Of a stretch of 64,000 nucleotides of DNA, positions 13,414 through 25,280 are shown in pieces. The notes under the pieces are model-generated. The model made no database searches, had not been told where the DNA came from, and worked only from the letters and a program-made list of their open reading frames with translations. Position numbers and translations under genes: made by a program. Position 1 is the first letter of the stretch. Every line of letters begins with the position of its first letter. Source of the stretch: Apium graveolens (Eukaryota > Streptophyta > Magnoliopsida > Apiales > Apiaceae); NCBI RefSeq assembly GCF_009905375.1, contig NC_133647.1, positions 1,984,001-2,048,000 on the forward strand, written 5' to 3'.

Positions 13414-13632
13414 TTTTATATTATTTATTGAATAATATTTGAATATTCATTCGAGGACTTATGACTCCTTTTATATTATTTATTGAATAATATTTGAATA
13501 TTCATTCGAGGACTTATGACTCCTTTTATATTATTTATTGAATAATATTTGAATATTCATTCGAGGGCTTATGACTCAGTTTATATTATTTATTGAATAT
13601 TATTGAATATTCATTTGAGGATCTATGACTCC
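13414..13632 (+). repeat. 55-bp tandem array in element C 5' LTR (four units)
   Basis: Four head-to-tail units of about 55 bp begin TTTTATATTATTTATTG and end in a GAGGACTTATGACTC block. Units 1-3 are nearly identical and unit 4 is diverged. The copy in the 3' LTR is at about 23174-23392. Confidence 0.85.
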
Positions 13633-15413
13633 GATTATTTGCTGAGATATATTCTTTATTTTATTAAAGAATAATGTTCAATAATCAAACTTATTTTCGA
13701 TTATTCAAATAAAGATAATACTTTCATATAAGTATATCTTTGGTTATTTAATGTTATTTCAAGTATAAGTTTTAATACTTCTACTTCAATTATTTTTATA
13801 AAGATTATTCTTTATGGGAATATTATATTAAATAATAATATTCAGTCATTTTCTAAATATTCTGGGGACTGATTTACTTCATTAAATCAGCCTTACTCCA
13901 AACACTCTTTAAAGTGTTTTCGAGTCTTCAAAATGATTTTTAAAAGTCAGAGCGGATCCCAAAACTTTTTTTTTATATTTAAGATCTTCCTTTTAAGGGG
14001 ATTTAAATACTCGCTCAAAACCTGGGGAATCCGGCTCTGTGGTGTATTTTATATTCGCAACGAGGTTGCAGATTTGGTAAATGAATTGATTACTTGCCCA
14101 ACGTTCGGGAAGTAAGCCCCTCTCATTGAGTCGGCATAAGCGACAGGCCGGGGTACGGTCTATTATTGTGTAAGTGGCTGGGTGGCAGTCCATCAACGCG
14201 TGAGGGGCCGGGGTACGGTCTAGCGCGAGGTCCTAATGCGGCCAGGGTGATGACCGGTGAGGAATTCATCCATCTACAGTAGAAAAGGTTACTTATTGGT
14301 ATCTTTGCCTGATCAGCGAGATATCGGGTTTATGCCAAAATTCTTTTCCTTTCCAAAATTCATTGGATGTTTCAAACTCTGTTCATACTTTGCATAACAG
14401 AGGTTCCAGGAAATGTTTAAAGGGATATATATATGTGGATATATATATATATATATATATCGGGGCTAAATAAAGTATCTCATAACTTTTTCATTCAATA
14501 ATATTTCAAAGATTGAATCTATTCAAGTCTTATCTTGTGGTCTCATCAGTGGGATGAACTTTTGAAATTGATTATAACTTGAACGGTGGTAGTTCAAGTA
14601 GTATTTGGGAATGATATAAGTGTAGTGAAGTATTTGGTAACTTCATCTTTTAAACTTATATCTAATTAATAATTGTCTTATGAATGACAAAGATTTTCAG
14701 AAAAACGTTGAGACAAGGTTAGATATATGAGATCACCTTGCAACGATATTTTTATACAGTTATACAATGGGACTTTGTGTATATTATGCATGGAAGAGGA
14801 CTTCCATTACTTTGAAAAGTATATATGTATATATACTGAATATTTTGCGACTTCATCGCATTAAGATATCAAACTTGGTTCATTTCTTTTGACCAAGATT
14901 TTCATGAGTATTATGAGTAGACTCATATACTATTAATCATTATACATATTATTTTGGTGGGCTTGCCGCTCACCCTTGCTTTCTTCTTTCATCACACAAC
15001 ATCAGATAGATAAGATGAACAGGACCAAGCTCCCAATTCACGATCGGATAGGAAGCGTTTCGCAGCTTCCTATAGGCATTGAAGTCACTGTAGCTGAGGT
15101 AGGGAACTACCAATAGACTAGGCTTCAACTTTTGATGTACCAGATTTATGTATATTATGAATTGTAATAATGGCAATGAAATGTAAATTTATTCAGAACC
15201 TTTTTAAGGTGTATTGACATATAATTGTGGAATAAAATGACTTGTGATTATTTTTGGATGTTCATCTCTGAGACTATAACGTGTGGTGTGTGTGTTTATT
15301 GTGGGGTCACAGTACAGAGTAGTTGAGAAATTATTAAGATTGGGCGTTAATAAGGGAAATGGAACTCGTGACAACCCGGATCCCCGACCCCGGATCTGGG
15401 GGTGTTACAGAAA

Positions 15414-15425
15414 TGGTATCAGAGC
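15414..15425 (+). other. Primer-binding site of element C (tRNA-iMet type)
   Basis: TGGTATCAGAGC stands four bases (GAAA) after the LTR end. D has the same spacing at 39851-39862. Confidence 0.88.
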
Positions 15426-15904
15426 TAAGCGTTATAAACCTCAGAGATGATGGGACGTTAAGATAATAAGTTAACTAAGATAATAAGAACTCTTGCCAAG
15501 TTCATAGTCGGGCTACCTAACGTAGCACTGACAGTTAAAACCCTTATGGGAACCCTTATAAATATCGTGATAGGAGCGTAGTTCGTTATCGTATATGGTA
15601 GCGGGACTCTGAACCCTGAGGTTGAGGAGCAACATCGCGATGATATTTTATTACTAATTGGAGATCGGATTGTGGATCCGATAGAGTGTCCTAATGCAGG
15701 ACCGGATGATGTTGATATTGAGGATGTAGCGGTTGAGGAGGTTGTCCTAGAAGGGAAAGTTGTTGAGGAGGATCCCATGGAGGATCCTGACAAGATTGGA
15801 TAAAGGACCACTGATGAATTGATGACCATGGTTTGGTCGACTACCAGAGGTAGGATTGGTCGATCACTACCGGAGGTTCGTTCAAGTTTGTAAAGATAGT
15901 AGCC

Positions 15905-16385
15905 CCCTTTAACGCGGCTTACTCGTAAGACTGAGAAGTTCGAATGGACAAAGAAATGCGAGAACAGCTTTCAAGAACTGAAGCAGAGGTTGGTGATGGC
16001 CCCTATGCTGGCGTTGCCGGATGGAAAAGGAGATTTTGTGAAGTGTAATAACGCTTCGCACAAGGGCTTAGGGTGCGTGCTTATGCAGCACGGTAAGGTA
16101 ATCGCGTACATGTCAAGACAATTAAGGTAATATGAAATTCGATATCCCCGCTCATGAGCTTAGGCTCGTGGCAATAGTTTTACCCTAAAGATTGGAAGCA
16201 CTACTTGTATGGAGAGAAGTGCGAGAATTACCTAAGCCATAAGTGCTCTAGTACATTTTTCACGTAGAAAGAGCTCAACATATGCCAGAGGAGGCAGTTA
16301 GAGTTAATCAAGAATAATGATTGGGAGATTCTTTATCATTCGGGGAAAGCCAGTATGGTGGCTGATGCCCTTAGTAAAAAAAAAG
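15905..16385 (+). pseudogene. Element C: RNase H block located between PBS and gag
   Basis: Plus-strand translation from about 15905 gives the end of reverse transcriptase and RNase H: LTRKTEKFEWTKKCENSF, then QELKQRLVMAPMLALPDGKG and VIAYMSRQLR. After frame breaks come the YPRS...LYGE region and, near 16300-16375, WEILYHSGKA followed by a VADAL-like piece. In normal Gypsy elements this block follows reverse transcriptase, but here it lies upstream of gag. It contains stops and frameshifts. Element D has the same block in the same place (39400-38890, minus). Confidence 0.7.
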
Positions 16386-16939
16386 AGACTCAAGATGATG
16401 ATGTCTTTTGGAGAGTTTATAAGAGATTTTGAGAAAATGGAAATAGTAGTGAAGGTAACCGGAGCCGGTACCGAAAGGCTGTTTGAGATTGCAATACAGT
16501 CTGAATTATCGGAAAAGAACACATTGTGCCAGAAAGAGTGATGAATGAAGGCAGAGAGCCAACAAATAGATAAGAGGTTAATACCGAGAAAGATGAGAAG
16601 GGAATAATGAGGTATTCCTACAGAATTTGGGTTCCAAATGTTCAAGAGCTTAAAGATGAGATCTTAGATGAAAGCTAGTTTGAGGAATAAGATTTAGAGC
16701 AAACCCTGAATGTGATAGTCAGGGAGGACGCCATCAAGATAGAAGGAACTCATAACATAATGAAGTGGAAAATGAGGATTTTAACGTATAAGATAACCCC
16801 AAGTATGGGGAGTAGGAAGAAATATTTAGACTGAGAAAACAAAAGTCGAGCGAGATAAGGAGACCCGAGACGGTACTCCTATACGGAAATTCATGGACCT
16901 GTCTAAAAAGAACTTAGACTATTATCCCCAACCACCACC

Positions 16940-17420
16940 TTGAGGAAACAATGCGGTAGGAAATTCTTTCATGACCTTTAAGTCGCTAAGCTCTCAGAGT
17001 TCCAAGGAACAGGTTGACCCAGTCGAGGCAAGAGCCTGGCTAAAGGAAATAGAGGAATCATTTGAGATTCTAAATGATTGACGAATCACAAAAGACTATT
17101 TTTATCACTTACCCTCCTAAGAGAGAGGCCACCCGCTGGTGAAAGGCCAAGGAAGGCACGGAGCAAGAGATTATAATAAACTGATTAAAGTTCAGTCAAT
17201 TGTTTTCAGGAAGGTACTGCCCAAAGTTATGGAGATAGTGTAAAAGCTTTAGAGCCAGAACAAAGGCGGACGAGTATGATGAATTGTGAATCTAAGTTGT
17301 AAAAAGTTGTCAAGATTCGTTCTAAGGACACGAATCCAGAATGACGGGACGTTTGAAATCTATGCTTATGATGTGTTGGTTCATGAATTAATGATAAGAG
17401 AAAGGAAAATAAAAAGGAAT
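16940..17420 (+). pseudogene. Element C: degenerate gag
   Basis: The plus-strand frames give TFKSLSSQSSKEQVDPVEAR followed by AWLKEIEESFEIL, and, after stops, EREATRW and KADEYDEL. This is the Retrotrans_gag signature of chromovirus/Tekay-type elements (PVEAxxWLxxxExxF ... ATRWW). Stops occur every few tens of codons. No CCHC knuckle or protease motif (DSG/DTG) could be recognised downstream. Confidence 0.65.
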
Positions 17421-17879
17421 TGAAGTGGAAAGGAATATAAAGGCATTAGAGTTTGAGGAATGATAAGGGAGTTGGGTAAGAGGAAACCCTAAAGACTCGT
17501 AGCAATAGAAATAGAAAAGTATGCCTTCGTCAGGATGAGGGTGATTCACCATGAGTTAAATTGATGGTTGAAGGAATAAGAGATACATATATTTTATCCC
17601 CTGTAAGTTGGGAGGATTTGAGGAAAACTTGAGATAGTTCGAAGGTTAAATATGAGACGCGGATAGACTGAGGAGACAAGGAAGTAAGAAATTAGGAAAA
17701 TTGGATGAAGGAAGTAACCTTCAAGAATGTGAAGTGTAAGATCGGTGGTTTGATACCCAGAAAGGGAGACGCCAGATATGAGAGATATCCCAACATTGAG
17801 GTGACTGTTGAGAAACAACAAAAGTAAATAAGGAATTATTAAGAAGAAGTTCACGTTGAACACGACCAATATCTTCCAG

Positions 17880-18490
17880 AACATCCTTGTTATCGTTACC
17901 AAATTAGGCAAGATAAGCGGATGACCATTGTTATCTTTTGGAGGCCATATGGATTGACCTCAATTTGAATAAGGATGCTATTATGAAATTAGGTATCGAC
18001 TATCGAGGTGGGAATGATGAATAAGATAATCTGTCAAGGATATATGACTTGATTTATCCATGGATGGATGCAGGTACCTTTTAAAGGTGGAATTAAGGCT
18101 AGAACATCGGTAACTTAAAATGAATCCTAGGGGAATGCATAAAGGTTTGCATTTCACCCTTAATAGGGACGGTATGAGTTTTGACAGTATGATTTGGAAA
18201 GGGTTAAGGTAACAATAACCTTTAAGAATTAGTGGAGAAATTTTCAGAAGTATATAGACAATGGTTCTAGTAATAGTAAATGGTATTTTGATATGCCCTG
18301 TATTTAGGGAACACAGGAGGAACAATTGAAGGATAACCTTAGAGGTTTCCAAGGAGAAAGGTAATATTCAAAATTCTCAGGAATAAAAATGTTGATAAAA
18401 GAAATATGACGTAATTATAATGATGCCAAGTGGGGCACGTGTTAAACCACGAGAAAGGATGGATCGAACCAGTAATGGTCGAAATTGTTC
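17880..18490 (+). pseudogene. Element C: degenerate reverse transcriptase
   Basis: Fragments correspond to Gypsy RT: an IDYR-like stretch near 17990, DLIYPW-like and LKVxLRxEHRQLK-like pieces, and MVLVIVNGILIC at about 18258, where the catalytic VFIDDILIYS motif is expected. The two catalytic aspartates have been lost (VNG in place of IDD). GHVLNHEKGWIEP-like sequence at 18435-18475 matches the post-catalytic GHVV motif. Element D keeps the same piece as KLGIDYRGG...SRIYDLIYPWK at 37330-37170. Confidence 0.6.
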
Positions 18491-20239
18491 AGGGCAATTA
18501 GGACTTAAGATAAAAGATGTTCTAAGTATGATTGAGAGTCAGTCGTGACAGTGATTAACCTCTAAAGACTGAGGCAATAACTTATGGAAAAATGGTGATA
18601 TTTTTTTTTACTCATCAGATTTTAAGGGAAACATCTTCACTCAAGCAGTGATCGGAAATAAGGTAGAAAATTTATTTGGAGGTGGTTAAAATGACATTGA
18701 CTGTAAGGAAATTTTACTATCAGGAAAGGCCAAAGAGGTGGCCGACACTCTAAAGGTAAGTGGATAATTATAGGCGCGTGTGCCAAAAGGAATACAGTAA
18801 TGATGGTTGAAGCCGTAAAGGTTGTATTATGGTTTGGAAGATTGACATTCCTTCTGATGACTGTGCAATACCCAACCGTAATAGTAGTTGGTAAAGGTTT
18901 AATTCGTGTAATCGCCATGAGCGGGCTATCTATCTCAGAAGATACTATCTTGAGATAAGCCAGGACCATAGTTCAAAAAGGACTAAACAAACCTTTGAGT
19001 TAAGTCTTCTATTGAAGGCATATGATTAAGAATGATATTAACCTGCTATCGTTGCTTTGAGCGAAACTCTTCTGCAAATTTTATCTGCTTCATGTCATGT
19101 ATGTATGTCAGGATCAGGAGTGTTCTTCATGAATCAGGAATGGTGATTATGTTACCTCCTTAGAAGGATTTGATACGGCATGTATGGACTCCGTATGGTT
19201 AGCTATTAAGACTTCATGGAAAATGAATGACGACAGTAGGTCAGTGGTGGACCATAGTAAGGCAGCAATGATTCTGCGAGTATTGAGCTGATTACAACCG
19301 TGAGAGTTGTATTGGAATGGGTGTTGAGATTGAGTACCACTAATCGGGTCGTGGTAGTGTATAAGTTATCATTGATAGACTAATTAAGTAGAGTATCTAC
19401 CTAGTGAATTATTATTCTTTCTTATCAATAGAGAGTCGTATTATTATACGAGGAAGGTTGCGGTGCAAGCATAGAATTCTAGTAACGATGATGTATAGAA
19501 TGAGATCCCAGATTCGATTTTCGATGTCGAGGGAGTTTCAAAGGTGATTGTGTATAAGCTCGAGGAAGAGCATGGGTCCATAGAATGATGGACGGGATAG
19601 CGAAAATATTTAGGCATGGGAAATACGAGGCTATAATGCTTGATGCTGATATAAATACATATATGTTTTGTTCTTCTATGATAAACCTCTATAGTTCAGA
19701 GGTAGGTTCCAAGCCAGATATTTTGTGGCAGTATATTTTTTTTTCATATATACAATTCTCTTCAGTTCGTTCTTTTCTCTTCTTTTCATTTCGTGTAAGC
19801 TGAGAAGAACAACCCTTCCAGAAGGGGAGGTATTGCCGAATGACTATCTATCTGTGTGATAGAAGCCGAGTAGGATACCAGCTATTGTTTAATTGCTTGT
19901 CAAGTACTAAAGGCTGGCCACCTTCTGTACTAACTATGCGATATAACAAGTGTTCATGATCATAGTGATCTCTCAACAAATTCCTTTACTTCTATTTGAT
20001 TGATCAAATTTTGGAAAATAGAAACAACTGAAAAAGGAGTAATAAAGTGGTGGTAGTATGCGGAATGGGAACACATTCGTGATACTAAGGTTGACGTGGT
20101 TATTAAAAGGTTATAGAACGCTAACGAGCAAAAGTATAACCAGTATAATATTAGGAACGGAAGGTAGTAGCGATTACGAACTGGAAAAGAATGGGTACCG
20201 AGAAGCAAAAGTTCTAATGATAAAAGCTATAATGAGAGT
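18491..20239 (+). mobile_element. Element C: internal region without recognisable domain
   Basis: Broken pol sequence between the RT remnant and the integrase end. It is alignable, in opposite orientation, to 9000-10650 of element D, so it is shared by the family. No reading frame longer than about 110 codons and no motif I can name. Confidence 0.55.
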
Positions 20240-20960
20240 CTGGGCAATAGACTTGAAAGAATTTGGAATGATCACTTAATTCGGATTGAGTTATCTTACG
20301 ACAATAGATCATATGTCATTATCGAGATGTCGCCTTATGAGATCCTTGAGGGAAGACAATGTCGATCTCCCTTATGTTAGGATGAAGTTGTAGAGCGCAA
20401 GATGCTCGGACCCGCAGTAGTCCAAAGGACCAAGGATATGATAGATCTAATCAGAGGACGGCTGGTAGTAGCCCAAGATGGACATGATAAGTATATTGAT
20501 TTGACACGAAAGGATAAAGAGTATGAAATAGGGGACCTAGTAATGATATAGGTATCCCTTGGAAAGGATTGATGAGGTTCGGAAAGAAAGGAAAGCTAAG
20601 TCTACAATTTGTTGGACCCTTGGATATATTAAGACGTTTGGGAAGTTAGCATATGAGCTAGCCCTAACCCCGAACATGTAGCAGGTCGTAACGTGTTTCA
20701 CGTATCAATGTTAAGGAAGTGTAATTCGGATGCCAGTCAAATAGGGGCATATGAGCGCATAGATATGCAACCCGACGTAACCTATATGGAGCAACCAGGA
20801 AGGGTTATAGAGTGAAAAGGAACAAGTGTTTAGGAGAAGGATTATCAAACTAGGCAGAGTTTGGTGGTAGAACCACAATGTGGAAAATTGACTCGAGAGT
20901 TAGAAAGTGTAATGCTAAGAAAGTATCCCCATTTGTTTTCTATCTGATTCCGGGACGGAA
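20240..20960 (+). pseudogene. Element C: degenerate integrase C-terminal region
   Basis: The plus-strand frames give ELSYDNRSYVIIEM, SPYEILEGRQCRSPLC, then VQRTKDMIDLIRGRLVVAQ, DLTRKDKEYEIGDLVMI and FHVSMLRKCN. LTRELESVMLRKYPHLF follows shortly before the polypurine tract. This is the end of integrase plus the chromodomain-position tail found in Tekay/Del elements. Several stops (for example after RSPLC and after GDLVMI) break it. Confidence 0.7.
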
Positions 20961-20963
20961 TCC

Positions 20964-20980
20964 TTTTAAGGAGGGGAGAC
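20964..20980 (+). other. Polypurine tract of element C
   Basis: TTTTAAGGAGGGGAGAC directly precedes the 3' LTR at 20981, the position expected for plus-strand priming. Confidence 0.85.
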
Positions 20981-23900
20981 TGTAATAACCCCAATTTTTG
21001 AGAAATTTTGAAACCCTTATGAATAGTGTTTTTGCTGAACGAGAAAACTTTTCATGCCACGCTATGTAGGGGTTCTGTTATTGATCTTATGGGATATTAT
21101 TAGTACTCTATGTGGTATATAAGTGTATGTAAAGATCGTCAGAATCCAATTCCGAACACTTTGATTTTTCCCGGAAATCCACAAGATACGGAGAGAATTG
21201 AGTATAAGGTAACAGGATAAAAAGGATTGAAATTAAAGGATTATAGGAGAGGATCATAAAAGGAATATAATATATTGAGAAAGGTTAAGGGAACCTAAGT
21301 AATAAGATCCCGGGTATGATCCCTCAAACGATAAACGAGAACGAAAGATAAGCGAACCGTAAAACAAATAAGTGACCAAGAGACAAGCTTGTACAAGAAG
21401 CCAGGGATTGTGACATCATCAAACCACAAGGTGTGGACAAGTGGGAGCATAATGACATGTGCAAGGTGACACAAGCATGACATAGAAGGGAAGGAAGTGT
21501 GGTTGAATTATAACCACACAAAATCAAGGTTAATTAAGTCATTAACCAAAAACAACACAAAAATCAACCAACCAAGCAAATCATTTCATTTTCATCAAAC
21601 AAAACACAAAAATATCTTTCTTCCCAAGCTAGCTCTCGGCCCATTTCTTAAAATTTGAAGATCCAAGCTCCACCACTTACTATTTAGCAAGGTAATTATC
21701 TAAGCTTCCCTATGGATAGTTACATACTTCCTATAAGTTTAAGCTTCTAATTCCAAGCCAATCTTTTTCTATAAATCAAGGAAGAAGATGGTGAATAGTA
21801 ACCTTCAAGAAATAACTTTAGTTTTCTTGAATTTTTATGAAAGATTAAGGTTATACAAGCAAGGATCAAGGTTCTTTTAGGCATTCAAAGCTCTTGGGTT
21901 GTGTTAGGAAGCTTCAAGGAGGTATAAACAACTTTCACCTTTAACTTATAGTTTGAACTTTGAGTTTTGATGAGTTCATGGATGGATTAATGTATATATA
22001 CAAATATCCATGTATGTATAGCAAGATCCATGTATGTTAGATAGTTTGGTTGGATTTGTGGTGATTTTGGATATGAATCTTGGTTAATGGTTAATGAATC
22101 TTAAGTTATGGTTAGTAGATCATGTTTGTGGTTGAATAAGTTGGAAAACCTTGAGATTATGGACTGACTTTGCCTTGATATAAGTTGTGTTTGAGGTATT
22201 GATGATGGTTGGGTGGTTTGTAGTGAATTGGTAAAGAATTGGAGTGGTATAAATATTGGTAATCGCGTAAACATAGCCGTCGTAACGTCCGATTTTCTTT
22301 AGACTGTTTTGTGCATAACATTAGGACCCGAGGACCCCCTGCTAGATTGTGACCACTGCCATGTTTAGGTAGCTCATGTTACGAGCTTCGTTTTGATATG
22401 TAGTTCGTTCGATTCCGATGCACGGTTTAGGACAAACGACCGTTTCAAGTAACGGCGTTTCGCGAACGAAACTTTTCCCCTCGCCTTACTTTGAAACATA
22501 GGTTAAAGACCAAAAAGGGTTAATTAATGTATGAAACATTTATGGTAAGTGTGTTAGGCAGTTGGTAAGACACTCGCGAAGGAATCGCTTTAAAACTCGT
22601 AAAGGTTAAATTATTAAAAATGGTGGAGCCGAGGGTACCCGAGTGACTTAAGCGAATCAGTGAGCGCAAAACAAGCGTTAGAGTCTAAGTTAGTTAAAGT
22701 ATAGATTTACAAGTGACTTTGGTTTAATTCCAACTTACTTGTTGTTTATAGGTTACCAGACTCGTCCCGAGCCATTCGTAACCCCAGTCGCTCAGGCAAG
22801 TTTTCTACCCGTTATACTGTTGTTGTGATGTAAATATATGTATATGCATTATCTTGTGATATTGCATGATTGTTATTAGCAAATTTTGCGATATATTGGA
22901 GCATGCTAATATGGTATATATGCATGTCTGTTTCGTAATCTGGTTATCTATCTGTTGATTTCAATGCTTATAGTTGCATAATACCTATGCTAGAGGATAG
23001 CGGTATCTTGCATATACCCTTAGTATAGGGACCCAAAGGTGAAAATATTTTCTAAAACCGGGAGTCGAGGATCCCGAGTAGATTTTATATGGATATGGAT
23101 ATATATATATATATATATATGGTTATAGTTTTCCAAACTATTAATCGAATAAGGTTTATACGATTACTTCATCTTTTATATTATTTATTGAATAATATTT
23201 GAATATTCATTCGAGGACTTATGACTCCTTTTATATTATTTATTGAATAATATTTGAATATTCATTCGAGGACTTATGACTCCTTTTATATTATTTATTG
23301 AATAATATTTGAATATTCATTCGAGGGCTTATGACTCAGTTTATATTATTTATTGAATATTATTGAATATTCATTTGAGGATCTATGACTCCGATTATTT
23401 GCTGAGATATATTCTTTATTTTATTAAAGAATAATGTTCAATAATCAAACTTATTTTCGATTATTCAAATAAAGATAATACTTTCATATAAGTATATCTT
23501 TGGTTATTTAATGTTATTTCAAGTATAAGTTTTAATACTTCTACTTCAATTATTTTTATAAAGATTATTCTTTATGGGAATATTATATTAAATAATAATA
23601 TTCAGTCATTTTCTAAATATTCTGGGGACTGGTTTACTTCATTAAATCAGCCTTACTCCAAACACTCTTTAAAGTGTTTTCGAGTCTTCAAAATGATTTT
23701 TAAAAGTCAGAGCGGATCCCAAAACTTTTTTTTTATATTTAAGATCTTCCTTTTAAGGGGATTTAAATACTCGCTCAAAACCTGGGGAATCCGGCTCTGT
23801 GGTGTATTTTATATTCGCAACGAGGTTGCAGATTTGGTAAATGAATTGATTACTTGCCCAACGTTCGGGAAGTAAGCCCCTCTCATTGAGTCGGCATAAG

Positions 23901-25167
23901 CGACAGGCCGGGGTACGGTCTATTATTGTGTAAGTGGCTGGGTGGCAGTCCATCAATGCGTGAGGGGCCGGGGTACGGTCTAGCGCGAGGTCCTAATGCG
24001 GCCAGGGTGATGACCGGTGAGGAATTCATCCATCTACAGTAGAAAAGGTTACTTATTGGTATCTTTGCCTGATCAGCGAGATATCGGGTTTATGCCAAAA
24101 TTCTTTTCCTTTCCAAAATTCATTGGATGTTTCAAACTCTGTTCATACTTTGCATAACAGAGGTTCCAGGAAATGTTTAAAGGGATATATATATGTGGAT
24201 ATATATATATATATATATCGGGGCTAAATAAAGTATCTCATAACTTTTTCATTCAATAATATTTCAAAGATTGAATCTATTCAAGTCTTATCTTGTGGTC
24301 TCATCAGTGGGATGAACTTTTGAAATTGATTATAACTTGAACGGTGGTAGTTCAAGTAGTATTTGGGAATGATATAAGTGTAGTGAAGTATTTGGTAACT
24401 TCATCTTTTAAACTTATATCTAATTAATAATTGTCTTATGAATGACAAAGATTTTCAGAAAAACGTTGAGACAAGGTTAGATATATGAGATCACCTTGCA
24501 ATGATATTTTTATACAGTTATACAATGGGACTTTGTGTATATTATGCATGGAAGAGGACTTCCATTACTTTGAAAAGTATATATGTATATATACTGAATA
24601 TTTTGCGACTTCATCGCATTAAGATATCAAACTTGGTTCATTTCTTTTGACCAAGATTTTCATGAGTATTATGAGTAGACTCATATACTATTAATCATTA
24701 TACATATTATTTTGGTGGGCTTGCCGCTCACCCTTGCTTTCTTCTTTCATCACACAACATCAGATAGATAAGATGAACAGGACCAAGCTCCCAATTCGCG
24801 ATCGGATAGGAAGCGTTTCGCAGCTTCCTATAGGCATTGAAGTCACTGTAGCTGAGGTAGGGAACTACCAATAGACTAGGCTTCAACTTTTGATGTACCA
24901 GATTTATGTATATTATGAATTGTAATAATGGCAATGAAATGTAAATTTATTCAGAACCTTTTTAAGGTGTATTGACATATAATTGTGGAATAAAACGACT
25001 TGTGATTATTTTTGGATGTTCATCTCTAAGACTATAACGTGTGGTGTGTGTGTTTATTGTGGGGTCACAGTACAGAGTAGTTGAGAAATTATTAAGATTG
25101 GGCGTTAATAAGGGAAATGGAACTCGTGACAACCCGGATCCCCGACCCCGGATCTGGGGGTGTTACA
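20981..25167 (+). mobile_element. Element C 3' LTR
   Basis: LTR of 4187 bp, almost identical to 11215-15409. Substitutions seen by eye include the AAATATCC context near 22000, GACTGG/GACTGA near 23630, CAATGCG/CAACGCG near 23956, GCAATGA/GCAACGA near 24500, TTCGCGA/TTCACGA near 24797, AAACGAC/AAATGAC near 24997 and TCTAAGA/TCTGAGA near 25026. It is followed by the right TSD copy ATTTG (25168-25172). Confidence 0.93.
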
Positions 25168-25172
25168 ATTTG
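25168..25172. repeat. Target-site duplication of element C, right copy (ATTTG)
   Basis: ATTTG here and at 11210-11214. The uninterrupted SIRE LTR at 36710-36720 contains a single ATTTG at the same place. Confidence 0.92.
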
Positions 25173-25224
25173 AGTGTACTATACACTGTATTCACCCCCT
25201 CTACAGTGTGTGTGTGACCTAACA
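25173..25224 (+). mobile_element. Element B 5' LTR, last part
   Basis: The final 52 bp of the LTR (AGTGTACTATACACTG ... GACCTAACA), which match the end of the 3' LTR at 36708-36759. With 10653-11214 it makes 614 bp, equal to the 3' LTR. Confidence 0.92.
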
Positions 25225-25226
25225 AT

Positions 25227-25238
25227 TGGTATCAGAGC
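25227..25238 (+). other. Primer-binding site of element B (tRNA-iMet type)
   Basis: TGGTATCAGAGC stands two bases after the LTR end and 42 bases before the gag ATG. Confidence 0.9.
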
Positions 25239-25280
25239 TACTCTGTTAACACACATACAGTTAAAGATCCAAACACAATC

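Larger units (their letters stand above)
11215..15409 (+). mobile_element. Element C 5' LTR
   Basis: LTR of 4195 bp, among the longer plant LTRs, as is usual for Tekay/Del Gypsy elements. It is non-coding, with a 55-bp tandem array at 13414-13632 and (AT)n runs at 13333-13360 and about 14430-14460. Small ORFs inside (for example 11529-11761 on the minus strand) occur identically in the 3' LTR only because the LTRs are duplicates. Confidence 0.93.
11215..25167 (+). mobile_element. Element C: young Tekay/Del-like Gypsy retrotransposon with 4.19-kb LTRs
   Basis: Innermost element. The 5' LTR is 11215-15409, PBS 15414-15425, internal region 15426-20963, polypurine tract 20964-20980, 3' LTR 20981-25167. 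The TSD ATTTG occurs at 11210-11214 and 25168-25172. LTRs start TGTAATAACC and end GGGTGTTACA. The two LTRs differ by about eight or nine substitutions plus length changes in AT runs, that is about 0.2%. Despite that youth, the 5.5-kb internal region has no long open frame, so the copy must have been mobilised by proteins from elsewhere. It shares an unusual internal order (RNase H before gag) with D. Confidence 0.92.

Noticed and set aside
13414..13632. Regular direct repeats that might suggest a CRISPR array
   Set aside because: Units are contiguous without unique spacers, AT-rich, inside a plant LTR; no cas genes.
13933..15176. Three short ORFs duplicated at 23693-24934
   Set aside because: Same reason: both sets are in the LTRs of C, and the corresponding D LTRs do not preserve them.
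15458..15829. Minus-strand ORF rich in Ser/Thr
   Set aside because: Antisense to the leader and Glu/Asp-rich segment of element C; low-complexity shadow of the plus strand.
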